Assembly: GCA_018672825.1 (NCBI GenBank)
Contig: JABHUE010000145.1
Coordinates: 1-64,000 of the forward strand
From: Pseudomonadota bacterium
Lineage (GTDB): Bacteria > Pseudomonadota > Gammaproteobacteria > Arenicellales > UBA868
Length of the DNA stretch: 64,000 bases
Direction of reading: 5' to 3'
This document shows, in pieces, positions 56,416 to 64,000 of this stretch. The translations under genes and the position numbers were made by a program. The notes under the pieces were generated by a model. That model was given only the letters and a program-made list of their open reading frames with translations, searched no databases and was not told where the DNA came from. The stretch's first letter is position 1. The number at the start of each line of letters is the position of its first letter.

Positions 56416-57396
56416 TTAACCTAGTAAACTTTTGACACCATCACGCTCCTCGCGTAATTCCTGCTCCGTTGCGTGCATCCGCTCTTCACTAAACTCATTT
56501 ATCTCCAACCCCGTAACAATCGAATACTTCCCGCCCGCGCAACGCACGGGAAAGGAATAAATCAATCCAGATTCGATCCCATAATCTCCCGTTGAAGGAA
56601 TCGCCATACTCACCCAATCCCCTTCTGGTGTTCCATTAACCCAGGTATGCATATGATCGATCGCAGCAGACGCTGCAGATGCGGCACTCGACGCGCCTCG
56701 GGCATTGATGATCGCTGCCCCTCTTTGCTGGACGGTTGGAATAAAATCTTTAACAATCCACTCCTGATCAACAAGGTCGATCGCATTCTTGCCTGCAACA
56801 ATAGTGTGATGAATATCAGGATATTGGGTTGCGGAGTGATTTCCCCAAATCGTTATCCTTGAGATATCTGTTGTTGCGCTATCTGTTTTTTCTGCTAACT
56901 GGCTAATCGCCCGATTATGATCAAGCCGAGTCATTGCGGTGAATTGACCAGGATCAATGTCTGGCGCATTCGCCGAGGCGATCAAAGCGTTGGTGTTTGC
57001 AGGATTTCCCACAACCAGAACTCGAACATCACGGCTAGCGCTGTTGTTAAGCGCTTGACCCTGAACTGAGAATATTTTTGCATTTTCTGCCAGAAGATCT
57101 TTTCTCTCCATGCCGGGGCCTCTTGGGCGAGCGCCTACCAACATTGCAAAATTGATATCTTTAAACGCCGCTACAGGATCATCCGAGCATTCAACAGATT
57201 GAAGAAGCGAAAAAGCGCAGTCGTCGAGCTCCATGACGACCCCTTTGAGGGCATCCATCGCAGGAGGAATCTCCAACAACTGAAGAATAATGGGCTGATC
57301 GGGACCCAACATATCTCCCGCTGCAATTCTAAAAAGCATGGCATAGCTAATTTGCCCAGCGGCACCCGTGACCGCAACTCTTACCGGTTTCTTCAT
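56416..57396 (-). CDS. mdh: Malate dehydrogenase
   Basis: From the ATG at 57396 (GGAG eight bases upstream) the enzyme has 326 residues, the usual size of the Mdh group with a TGAAGQISY start ([19 protein letters not shown]). The mobile-loop arginines lie in [27 protein letters not shown] carries another substrate Arg, and the catalytic His is in [12 protein letters not shown]. It interconverts malate and oxaloacetate in the TCA cycle. A longer start at 57504 adds 36 implausible residues. Confidence 0.96.
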   Translation of the reverse strand: MKKPVRVAVTGAAGQISYAMLFRIAAGDMLGPDQPIILQLLEIPPAMDALKGVVMELDDCAFSLLQSVECSDDPVAAFKDINFAMLVGARPRGPGMERKDLLAENAKIFSVQGQALNNSASRDVRVLVVGNPANTNALIASANAPDIDPGQFTAMTRLDHNRAISQLAEKTDSATTDISRITIWGNHSATQYPDIHHTIVAGKNAIDLVDQEWIVKDFIPTVQQRGAAIINARGASSAASAASAAIDHMHTWVNGTPEGDWVSMAIPSTGDYGIESGLIYSFPVRCAGGKYSIVTGLEINEFSEERMHATEQELREERDGVKSLLG

Positions 57397-57707
57397 GAAC
57401 AATGCTCCAGATTCTGAGATGAACTCGTTGTGATTGAGAATTAGGCTCTGGTTTCGGGTTAATAACCCGTCCTGGCTGCGACATCCGGGGGTATTGCCGA
57501 CCACAGCACAACAACTTGGCTCAATTCATCAAACTCGCGAAATATTTAAGAAATAATCTAATCTGAAATTATAGCGTTTTCGTATGGACAATACGCTTCG
57601 TCGAACGTTGTCACATGGCGGGATAAAAAAACTTGATCAAGTTGGCGCTGGTATGTCCGAAATCCAAGAAAACGCTCGGGTTATGCTATCGGAGTGCTGA
57701 TGAAACC

Positions 57708-58556
57708 TTAATGACAGAGAATGACAGGGCACTTTGCGTGGTTAAAAATTTCACTCGTCGGACCTCCAAAGACCAACTGACGAAGTCGACTGTGAGTGAA
57801 TGCGCCTTTTATAATCAGGTCGGCGCTAAATTCCTCAGCTTCAGCAACAATCGTCTGGCCAACAGTTAAGCCAGAAGCATCACGTTTTACAGCTTCGGCC
57901 TTAAAGCCACTCGCCCTAAGATGCGATGTAATCAGGTCGACATCAGGTCCAGAAGTCATCCCGCCCTCAACAGACAGGACCCGTAACGCCTCACAGGCAC
58001 CCAACAGGGGTCTCGCCGCACTAAGAGCTCGGGCAGTTTCAGTACTGCCATTCCAAGCAACAAGAATTCTTTTGCCAATAGTTTCTGGAATATCATTGCT
58101 GACTAATAAAAGAGGGCGGCCACTTTCGAACAACAACGCCTCTGCCGTGCTTTTCCAATCGACGTTAGCACTTTCAAGGTCACGATGGAGCACGCTAATA
58201 CCAAAAGCTCTCGCATACTCACCGATCCCCTCGGGACCGGTACCGATCATTTCTGTCCATCCGGCCCGGAGCCCTTCTCCGTCGATGTCGCTCACAGGAA
58301 TATTGTGGGATTTTACTAATTCATCAAATTTCTGATGCGCCAGCGAGGCCTGTTGTCGACCTTCCTCTTCGAACTCAGCCAGATAATCTCCCGGTAGCGT
58401 AATTCCTTCGCCAGCGATTATGGGTAACACTTGCCGACAAAAAGCGCCCTCAAGATAAGCGCCATTCTCCGCTGCCAGTTTTTTAGCCGCGTCAATAGCC
58501 GACGTCGTCGGCTGCGTGTTATTAAAGGGTAATAATATTGTTCGTAATCCAGGCAT
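57708..58556 (-). CDS. Universal stress protein, double-domain
   Basis: The 282-residue protein has an N-terminal Usp domain (LRTILLPFNNTQPTTSAIDAA) with a degenerate nucleotide site, and a C-terminal Usp domain starting KRILVAWNGSTETARALSAA. The latter ends with KGAFTHSRLRQLVFGGPTSEIFNHAKCPVILCH, close to the G-x2-G-x9-GS/T ATP-binding pattern of UspA proteins. It is monocistronic, with a 200-base gap towards mdh. Confidence 0.9.
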   Translation of the reverse strand: MPGLRTILLPFNNTQPTTSAIDAAKKLAAENGAYLEGAFCRQVLPIIAGEGITLPGDYLAEFEEEGRQQASLAHQKFDELVKSHNIPVSDIDGEGLRAGWTEMIGTGPEGIGEYARAFGISVLHRDLESANVDWKSTAEALLFESGRPLLLVSNDIPETIGKRILVAWNGSTETARALSAARPLLGACEALRVLSVEGGMTSGPDVDLITSHLRASGFKAEAVKRDASGLTVGQTIVAEAEEFSADLIIKGAFTHSRLRQLVFGGPTSEIFNHAKCPVILCH

Positions 58557-58606
58557 GCTTTGACTCCATTAACTACTCTAATTACAAATATTGTACCAAG
58601 AGCTGA

Positions 58607-59722
58607 CTATTTAGTGCCCAATGCTATTTTAGACAGCAGTTCGCCCGCGAATTCTTTACGCCAACCAGACATTAATCGCAGGTCAAGACGGCCACCCGCG
58701 AGCGCACGAATGTCGTCCCGCCGCGCAACAAGTGAGGTTGGAATCGAAGCCGATTCACATAATTCACCGAGATGCTTCCATAGCCGGTTACCCAACGCCT
58801 TTGTCTCGGCGTCCTGCTGTGGCGACAGACTTAGAGGTTTAAACGATGGTGCAGCGTTTTCTCCTTCACGAATTGTTTTAAGAATCTGTTCCCCCTGATA
58901 CTTGATCGTTCCTGGTTCAAGATCCTGGATGCTGTCCAGGGCATTGAGCATCTTGGGACGCATCTGTGCGAGCGAAACAATTACACTTGTTCCCAGAAGC
59001 CATTCTCGAGGCCGATCTTTTCGGCGTGCACGCTCTTCCCGCCATCGAGCAAGGGCGTGAGCAACACTTTGAGTGGTCCGATCAAACTTACGACAGGCCT
59101 TAACAACTTTTTCTATTGCGACCGGGTCATTACCCGAAAGATCTCGAGAAACAAGAGCAGAACATTCCTCTGTCAGCCATGTGGTGCGAGATGTCTTCTC
59201 AAGCATTTCCAGCAGGTGCGCATAAAGATCATCCAAGTACTCAACATCGTCCATTGCGTAAAGAATTTCATCGTCCGTTAATGGTCGACGGCCCCAAGGC
59301 GTACGGGTAAAAGCCTTGGAGAGCTGGACATCGCATATCTCTTTCACCAAATGGCCGTATCCGATCTGATCGCCATAACCCGTTAATGCCGCTGCGACCT
59401 GGGTATCAAAAATGTTTGAGAGCGTAACGCCTAGTGAGTGCTGGAGAACTTCAAGATCCTGCCGAGCCGAATGAAAAATTTTCAAAGTGCCTGGATCCTC
59501 AAAGAGCCGGCACAGGGGAGTCAAATCCAGATCCACTAACGGATCAACGCAAACAGAATGCCCGGGAATCGCAATCTGGATTAGGCAAAGCTTTGGGTAA
59601 AATGTGCGCACTCTTTCGAACTCGGTATCCACTGCAATCCATAAGGAACCGGTTGCCTTATTAACAAAGCCTTCAAGAGTGTCCTGATCATTGATATAAG
59701 TTTGTTTCTTAACGGTGCGCAA
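58607..59722 (-). CDS. rnd: Ribonuclease D
   Basis: The 371-residue enzyme has the DEDDy exonuclease motifs: IAVDTEFERVR near residue 31 (Asp, Glu), IFHSARQDLEVLQ near 82 (Asp), and DDEILYAMDDVEYLDDLY near 150 with the catalytic Tyr and Asp. A C-terminal HRDC domain follows (ALARWREERARRKDRPREWLL). It trims the 3' ends of tRNA precursors. Confidence 0.94.
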   Translation of the reverse strand: MRTVKKQTYINDQDTLEGFVNKATGSLWIAVDTEFERVRTFYPKLCLIQIAIPGHSVCVDPLVDLDLTPLCRLFEDPGTLKIFHSARQDLEVLQHSLGVTLSNIFDTQVAAALTGYGDQIGYGHLVKEICDVQLSKAFTRTPWGRRPLTDDEILYAMDDVEYLDDLYAHLLEMLEKTSRTTWLTEECSALVSRDLSGNDPVAIEKVVKACRKFDRTTQSVAHALARWREERARRKDRPREWLLGTSVIVSLAQMRPKMLNALDSIQDLEPGTIKYQGEQILKTIREGENAAPSFKPLSLSPQQDAETKALGNRLWKHLGELCESASIPTSLVARRDDIRALAGGRLDLRLMSGWRKEFAGELLSKIALGTK

Positions 59723-59815
59723 AGGATCTCCTTGATCTCTAGGGATGCTAGAAATGCCTAAAAAATTTACCGCCTGATGATATCATCGCCCATCCACAAT
59801 CTGATCTGAATTCCA

Positions 59816-60346
59816 ATGATTCAAATTCTTCAATTGTTTGTTCGACTTTGTCTTTTTCAGGGTCAAGCACATGACGTGCCGCGCTCTGAAGTACTGCTAT
59901 TCATTGCAGGTTTGGCGGCAATTATTAGCAACGCTGTAAATGCAATCCCTAATATGGGCGTTTTCAGCGGTATCCTTCTCTCAATTGGTCAAGTTCTACT
60001 CTTTGCAGTACTCATTAGCCTGATCCTGAAAATCCGCGGGATGGGGCAGCGCTCGATACAAGCGTTGACTGGCATGTTTGGTGCAACAACGCTTCTACAA
60101 CTTATCGCACTACCCTTTTTTAGTTGGCATGAAAAATTGCTCCCTGACGATCCCAATATTGAAATGGCGCTAACTACTCCTTTGATTATTACAGCAGGAA
60201 TTGCGATCTGGTCGCTCGCTGTTATGACATCAATTCTTCGTCAGACCATGGAAACAAAAAACGGCGTAGCGTTTATTATCATTATTGGCTGCCAGTCTGT
60301 AGTGATGTTTGTCATTATGAATCTCAGCGGTAATGCATCGGGTTGA
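59816..60346 (+). CDS. Membrane protein, unknown
   Basis: This 176-residue protein has about five hydrophobic segments. The start, MIQILQLFVRLCLFQGQAHDVPRSEVLLFIAGLAA, suggests a short amphipathic helix before the first span. Its stop overlaps the start of mpl by four bases, so it is co-translated with mpl. I know no function for it. Confidence 0.7.
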   Translation: MIQILQLFVRLCLFQGQAHDVPRSEVLLFIAGLAAIISNAVNAIPNMGVFSGILLSIGQVLLFAVLISLILKIRGMGQRSIQALTGMFGATTLLQLIALPFFSWHEKLLPDDPNIEMALTTPLIITAGIAIWSLAVMTSILRQTMETKNGVAFIIIIGCQSVVMFVIMNLSGNASG

Positions 60347-61710
60347 ACACGCGTGTTCACATTGCCGGGATTGGCGGCACCTTCATGACCGGACTGGCTC
60401 TTCTGGCGCGAGAGCGTGGCTTCGATATTCACGGTTCAGATCAGGCTATTTATCCGCCTATGAGCACCCTACTTTCGAACGAAAAGATAGCAGTCACCGA
60501 AGGATACGAGCCAGAATCCCTGCTTCCCAATACCGACATGTGTGTTATCGGAAACGCGTTGTCCAGGGGAAATGCTCTGATCGAGCACATTCTTGAAAAC
60601 CGGATTCCTTACACTTCAGGCCCAAGCTGGTTACGCGAATCGCTGATCCCCACCAGAAAAGTACTTGCTGTCGCCGGCACACACGGTAAGACAACCGCAA
60701 GTAGCATGGCCACTTTCATTATGGATTGTTGTGGCGCCTCGCCCGGGTTTTTGATTGGCGGCATCCCTGGCAATTTTCCGGTCTCGGCACGACTAGGAGA
60801 AAGTAACTGGTTCGTGATTGAAGCCGATGAATACGATACTGCATTTTTTGATAAACGCTCTAAATTTCTGCACTATCGACCCGATGTTTTGTTGATTGGC
60901 AATCTTGAATTTGACCATGCTGATATTTTCGCCTCACTTGGGGACATCAAAAAACAATTTTCTCATTTATTACGAAGCGTTCCATCCAATGGTATTGTTG
61001 TTATCAATAGCGATGACCTCAACCTCAGGGATGTTCTGGCGCAAGGATGTTGGTCGAAGGTTGTTGAATTCAGCTGTCAAGACGAGAGTTGCGAATGGTT
61101 TGCTCAGGCAGTGACTGAAGATGCGAGTCAATTTGATGTTTTCCAATCTGGTCGATTGTTAGGCCGTGTCACCTGGTCTCTATTTGGCGCACATAATATG
61201 GCGAATGCACTTGGCGCGATCGCCAGTTGTTCCCAAGCCGGCGTCAAACCCTTAGAAGCCTGTGGATGCCTAAGTGATTTCGAACTCCCAAAGCGACGTC
61301 TTGAACGACTTAATTCTAGGGGTTCCATCGCACTGTTTGACGACTTTGCGCATCACCCTACCGCCATCAAAAGCACGCTTAAGTCAATACAATCAGCGGC
61401 GCCAGGAAAGCGCGTTATAGCAGTAATTGAGCCCCGATCGAACACGATGAAGCTTGGCAGTCAGCAGGATTTACTCTCAAGGGCACTTGTTCATTGCGAT
61501 GTTGCTGTCATATTCCGTCGACCAGATTTGAGCTGGGACCCCGCAACGCTTGCGCTTCACTCACCCAAGACTAAACTTATCGTTCTAGATTCAGTCGATG
61601 CGATACGCGACGCAGTTGTGAAAGAAGTCCGAATCGGGGACCAAGTCGTAATGATGACAAACGGTAATTTTGACGGACTTAAAGACCTTTTGCAGAACGA
61701 TCTCGCCTGA
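60343..61710 (+). CDS. mpl: UDP-MurNAc:L-Ala-gamma-D-Glu-meso-DAP ligase (murein recycling)
   Basis: The 455-residue Mur-ligase family enzyme starts at TTG inside the previous stop. It begins RVHIAGIGGTFMTGLALLARERG, has the ATP loop VAGTHGKTTASSMATFI near 108-124, EADEYDTAFFDKRSKF near 163-178, and a C-terminal domain starting ALFDDFAHHPTAIKSTL. Mpl re-attaches recycled tripeptide to UDP-MurNAc in the cytoplasm. The AHHP motif distinguishes the Mpl/MurC group from MurD-F. Confidence 0.95.
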   Translation: MNTRVHIAGIGGTFMTGLALLARERGFDIHGSDQAIYPPMSTLLSNEKIAVTEGYEPESLLPNTDMCVIGNALSRGNALIEHILENRIPYTSGPSWLRESLIPTRKVLAVAGTHGKTTASSMATFIMDCCGASPGFLIGGIPGNFPVSARLGESNWFVIEADEYDTAFFDKRSKFLHYRPDVLLIGNLEFDHADIFASLGDIKKQFSHLLRSVPSNGIVVINSDDLNLRDVLAQGCWSKVVEFSCQDESCEWFAQAVTEDASQFDVFQSGRLLGRVTWSLFGAHNMANALGAIASCSQAGVKPLEACGCLSDFELPKRRLERLNSRGSIALFDDFAHHPTAIKSTLKSIQSAAPGKRVIAVIEPRSNTMKLGSQQDLLSRALVHCDVAVIFRRPDLSWDPATLALHSPKTKLIVLDSVDAIRDAVVKEVRIGDQVVMMTNGNFDGLKDLLQNDLA

Positions 61711-61735
61711 ATGACACTTTTCGAAGGATGACGAC

Positions 61736-62365
61736 ATGAAAAACCTATTTAGCGCCCTCAGTATCTTTTTAGCATTCACCCTGCCCAGCGGCGCTCAGGA
61801 ATTCAAAGAGGATGTTAACTTTTTTCCATTACTTGTAGAACAGCCTGTTAGGACAGGCGACCGGATCGAAGTTTTGGAAATTTTCTGGTATGGCTGTCCA
61901 CATTGCTATGCGTTAGAGCCCTACCTGAAAAAATGGCTCAAAAACAAACCCGAATTTGTTGAGTTTGTCCAATTGCCGGCTGTGCTCAATCGCTCTTGGG
62001 CGTTTGATGCAAGAGTTTTCTATACCTTCGTTGCCTTGGGTCTTATTGATGAGTTGCACGAGGCATATTTTGACGCGATTCATAAGGATCGCAGGCGGAT
62101 GAAAAAGGTTGAGCAAGTGGCCTCTTGGGCTCAAGAGCAAGGGGTTGACCCTCAATTGATTCTGGATACTTTTAATTCCTTTGGCGTTGATTCAATGCTA
62201 GCCAATGCAACGCAAATGTCAGGGCGATACGAAGCGGATGGTGTTCCGACGATTATTATCGATGGAAAATATCGTACAACCGTTTCTCTTGCTGGCGGCC
62301 ATAATGAAATCATTGACCTTATTAATTATCTCGCTCAAAGGGCTAAAAGCGAGCGCTCAGATTAG
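61736..62365 (+). CDS. dsbA: Thiol:disulfide interchange protein DsbA
   Basis: The 209-residue protein has a signal peptide (LFSALSIFLAFTLPSGAQ) and the thioredoxin-fold site FWYGCPHCYALEP near residue 53, with the DsbA-type CPHC. The cis-Pro lies in DGVPTIIIDGKYRT near 170. It introduces disulfides into periplasmic proteins; the partner dsbB is not in this window. The sulfotransferase gene follows after 19 bases. Confidence 0.95.
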   Translation: MKNLFSALSIFLAFTLPSGAQEFKEDVNFFPLLVEQPVRTGDRIEVLEIFWYGCPHCYALEPYLKKWLKNKPEFVEFVQLPAVLNRSWAFDARVFYTFVALGLIDELHEAYFDAIHKDRRRMKKVEQVASWAQEQGVDPQLILDTFNSFGVDSMLANATQMSGRYEADGVPTIIIDGKYRTTVSLAGGHNEIIDLINYLAQRAKSERSD

Positions 62366-62384
62366 CAGGGGGAAGATTCCAGTC

Positions 62385-63257
62385 GTGTCACGTCATCCAC
62401 GGGAATATCAAATCTACTATCACGTCGGATTGGGAAAAGCAGCATCGACTTACCTACAAAATCGAATCTTCCCAGCGCTTGACGGCATTCGCTATATCCA
62501 TCGCGATCGATATCGACGCTATCGATCAATAATTAAAAAATCGCACGATGCCCGTTATCTGGTCTCTCGTGAAGCAGCGTTCCGACTCGATCAGCGTCTT
62601 GAAGAGTTCGCTTCCTTCAAGTCAGACGCAAAAGTCATTCTTGTACTTCGCCGGCATGATCGCTGGATCGCATCACACTATCGACGATACGTTAAAAATG
62701 GCGGCAGCCTTTCTTTTGATAAATATGTTGACCTTGACAGTGACTCGCCACTGATCTGGGACAAAAAGAAAATGTCTTTTTTTCCGATGATTCAGAAGAT
62801 TGAAAATCGATTTAACTCAAAGCCTTTAGTCCTTTTTCATGAAAATTTACAAAACGACCCTTTCAACTTGATCGACCAGTTGTGCAGTTTCACGGGGGCA
62901 ACTTATCAACGCGGGCGGATTGATCTTTCAGTTGTGCACCGGTCCTGGAGCGACAAACAGCTGAAGTTTTCAAAGGTGGTTGGGCGGTATCTATTTTCTG
63001 AAGTGCCAAAAGCTCATTCACATGCCGGATTCAATCGTATTCAGCGTCGATTAAAACTGTGGGCCTGTTACGCCATCTTAGGTGTGGCCCGATTGATCCC
63101 AGAGCGTTTATTGGGGGACGCACCACTTATTCCCCCAGAGGATCTGGAACAAATAAGGCGAACATTTTCTGATGACTGGCAAGCTTGCCAGCAATATGCA
63201 GAGATCAATAACCCTAAAATAGACGCAGCTAGGCCACTAGGAGGCCAGAACCTCTAA
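62385..63257 (+). CDS. Sulfotransferase-like protein
   Basis: From GTG at 62385 (AGGGGGA upstream) the protein has 290 residues. IYYHVGLGKAASTYLQNRIF near residue 9 gives the 5'-phosphosulfate-loop type start, and VILVLRRHDRWIASHYRRYVKNGG near 84 gives the 3'-phosphate site (RxxxxWxxSxY) of PAPS-dependent sulfotransferases. Bacterial members modify surface polysaccharides or lipids; the acceptor is unknown. Its last 29 bases overlap the convergent MarC gene. Confidence 0.8.
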   Translation: MSRHPREYQIYYHVGLGKAASTYLQNRIFPALDGIRYIHRDRYRRYRSIIKKSHDARYLVSREAAFRLDQRLEEFASFKSDAKVILVLRRHDRWIASHYRRYVKNGGSLSFDKYVDLDSDSPLIWDKKKMSFFPMIQKIENRFNSKPLVLFHENLQNDPFNLIDQLCSFTGATYQRGRIDLSVVHRSWSDKQLKFSKVVGRYLFSEVPKAHSHAGFNRIQRRLKLWACYAILGVARLIPERLLGDAPLIPPEDLEQIRRTFSDDWQACQQYAEINNPKIDAARPLGGQNL

Positions 63258-63870
63258 TCCCGTCGAACACAAACTGTACAGCAAGTGCTGTCAACAGTAA
63301 CCCGAAAATTCGACTGACCACATTCATTCCAGTAACACCAAGAAGGCGTTGTACGGCGCTAGAAACCAGCATTAGGGCCAAAGTCATTAAAAGCACCAGC
63401 GTGAGACTGGACACGATCGCCAGTTGCTTTATTAAGTCGCCGTCAGTATTCGCCATCAACAAAATAACAGCACCAATCGCCCCCGGACCTGCGATCAGGG
63501 GAGTGGCTAGCGGAAAAACAGCGATATCCTTGCGCGCACGTGCCTCATGATCTTCATCCCGCGTCGTCGATGACACACCCGAATGTCGCGCAAACACCAT
63601 ATCAAGACCTACCAGAAAAAGTAAGATACCCCCAGCCGTCCGAAGTGCGGGAAGAGAAATTCCCAACCGGTCTAGAAGCACTTGGCCAAAAAACGCAAAC
63701 ATATACAAAAGACAGGATGCCAACGCTACCGCCCTGAGTGCGGTGCGCCACCGCTGACTTGAAGGCATCTCCCGCGACATCGCTGCATAGACAACAGCAA
63801 TATCTATCGGTCCAATAGTGGCAAAAAAAGTAGTGAACCCGATAATTAACGCGTCAGACACGCCGCTCAA
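63229..63870 (-). CDS. MarC family (UPF0056) membrane protein
   Basis: The 213-residue protein has six membrane helices. The FFATIGPIDIAVVYAAMSREM segment near the N-terminus and VFPLATPLIAGPGAIGAVILLM near 115-136 are the hallmarks of the MarC/YchE family, once thought to affect multidrug resistance but now of unknown function. It converges on the sulfotransferase gene. Confidence 0.88.
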   Translation of the reverse strand: MSGVSDALIIGFTTFFATIGPIDIAVVYAAMSREMPSSQRWRTALRAVALASCLLYMFAFFGQVLLDRLGISLPALRTAGGILLFLVGLDMVFARHSGVSSTTRDEDHEARARKDIAVFPLATPLIAGPGAIGAVILLMANTDGDLIKQLAIVSSLTLVLLMTLALMLVSSAVQRLLGVTGMNVVSRIFGLLLTALAVQFVFDGIRGSGLLVA

Positions 63871-63891
63871 CCCACGCTAAGGTGAAGGATA

Positions 63892-64000
63892 TTAGCTGAA
63901 ACGCCCAACCCCTTCCCTCTCAAGATCATCCATCGTTCGCGAAATACCCTCGCGTAGAATTTTGACCATATCGTCAATCTGTTCTGTGGTAATGCATAGC
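63892..64000 (-). CDS. C-terminal end of a class III aminotransferase (fragment)
   Basis: Only the last 35 codons are inside the window. The peptide reads LCITTEQIDDMVKILREGIS and ends EGVGRFS, matching the final helix of PLP-dependent class III aminotransferases (typical ...PLTI..EQIDEMV.IL...). It is a second gene of the family in the window besides the one at 27137-28474. The rest lies beyond the right edge. Confidence 0.6.
   Translation of the reverse strand, partial: LCITTEQIDDMVKILREGISRTMDDLEREGVGRFS

Noticed and set aside
57796..58335. Open frame of 179 codons opposite the universal stress protein gene
   Set aside because: Its composition is that of a reverse-strand shadow, and the opposite gene has clear Usp motifs.
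1..64000. CRISPR array, prophage or IS element
   Set aside because: No regularly spaced repeats, transposase or phage structural genes were found on reading both strands.

Overview
The window looks like chromosomal DNA of a marine-type gammaproteobacterium. The best evidence is the order dapB-carA-carB-greA on one strand, together with genes typical of the class: mpl, rnd, dsbA, uup, rhlE, yajD and nei. Base composition is moderate and genes are tightly packed with short gaps. Several genes appear to start with TTG or GTG behind clear Shine-Dalgarno sites. No genus can be named from the sequence. I saw no phage, integrase, insertion sequence or CRISPR array.

Layout. 1-11600 is mostly minus strand: a DUF1330 fragment, small membrane proteins, an MHS-type transporter, a ZIP-like protein, a frameshifted ferric-reductase-like membrane gene, a VOC protein, and an adaptor/pump pair of RND efflux genes. 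11800-18400 holds a PhyH dioxygenase, TspO, and an apparent two-gene unit coding for a voltage-gated K+ channel and a pentameric ligand-gated-channel-like protein, then small unknown genes and a DsbA-fold isomerase. 18600-24750 is a putative catabolic region: an SDR without its catalytic Tyr and Lys, a URO-D-fold protein, a HAD hydrolase and a TMADH-type flavoenzyme. 25100-28500 has a histidine phosphatase, a MORN protein, Nei and a class III aminotransferase. 28500-34100 looks like amino-compound catabolism: a DoeA/creatinase-type M24 hydrolase, an MFS carrier, a cupin, a DAO-type flavoenzyme and RidA.

34400-41300 contains tRNA-Arg(TCG) followed by a GC-rich exported agmatine/peptidylarginine deiminase, then rhlE, a methyltransferase, a pentapeptide-repeat remnant, a DUF302 protein and a Met-rich exported repeat protein. 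41500-50600 carries an alpha/beta hydrolase with no ordinary start codon, a P5C-reductase-like protein, a thioesterase, a serine hydrolase, two EamA exporters, uup and a YcaD-like MFS carrier. 50600-64000 is housekeeping: greA, carB, carA, dapB, mdh, a double Usp protein, rnd, mpl, dsbA, a sulfotransferase, a MarC protein and the end of another aminotransferase.

The most unusual element is the channel pair at 14087-15975. It could link binding of an extracellular ligand to membrane potential. Other notable points are the SDR with an altered active site, three small look-alike helical proteins, two tiny membrane proteins sharing an FSPxxNCxR motif, and the Met-rich repeat protein. All functions are inferred from motifs read by eye; no database search was possible.
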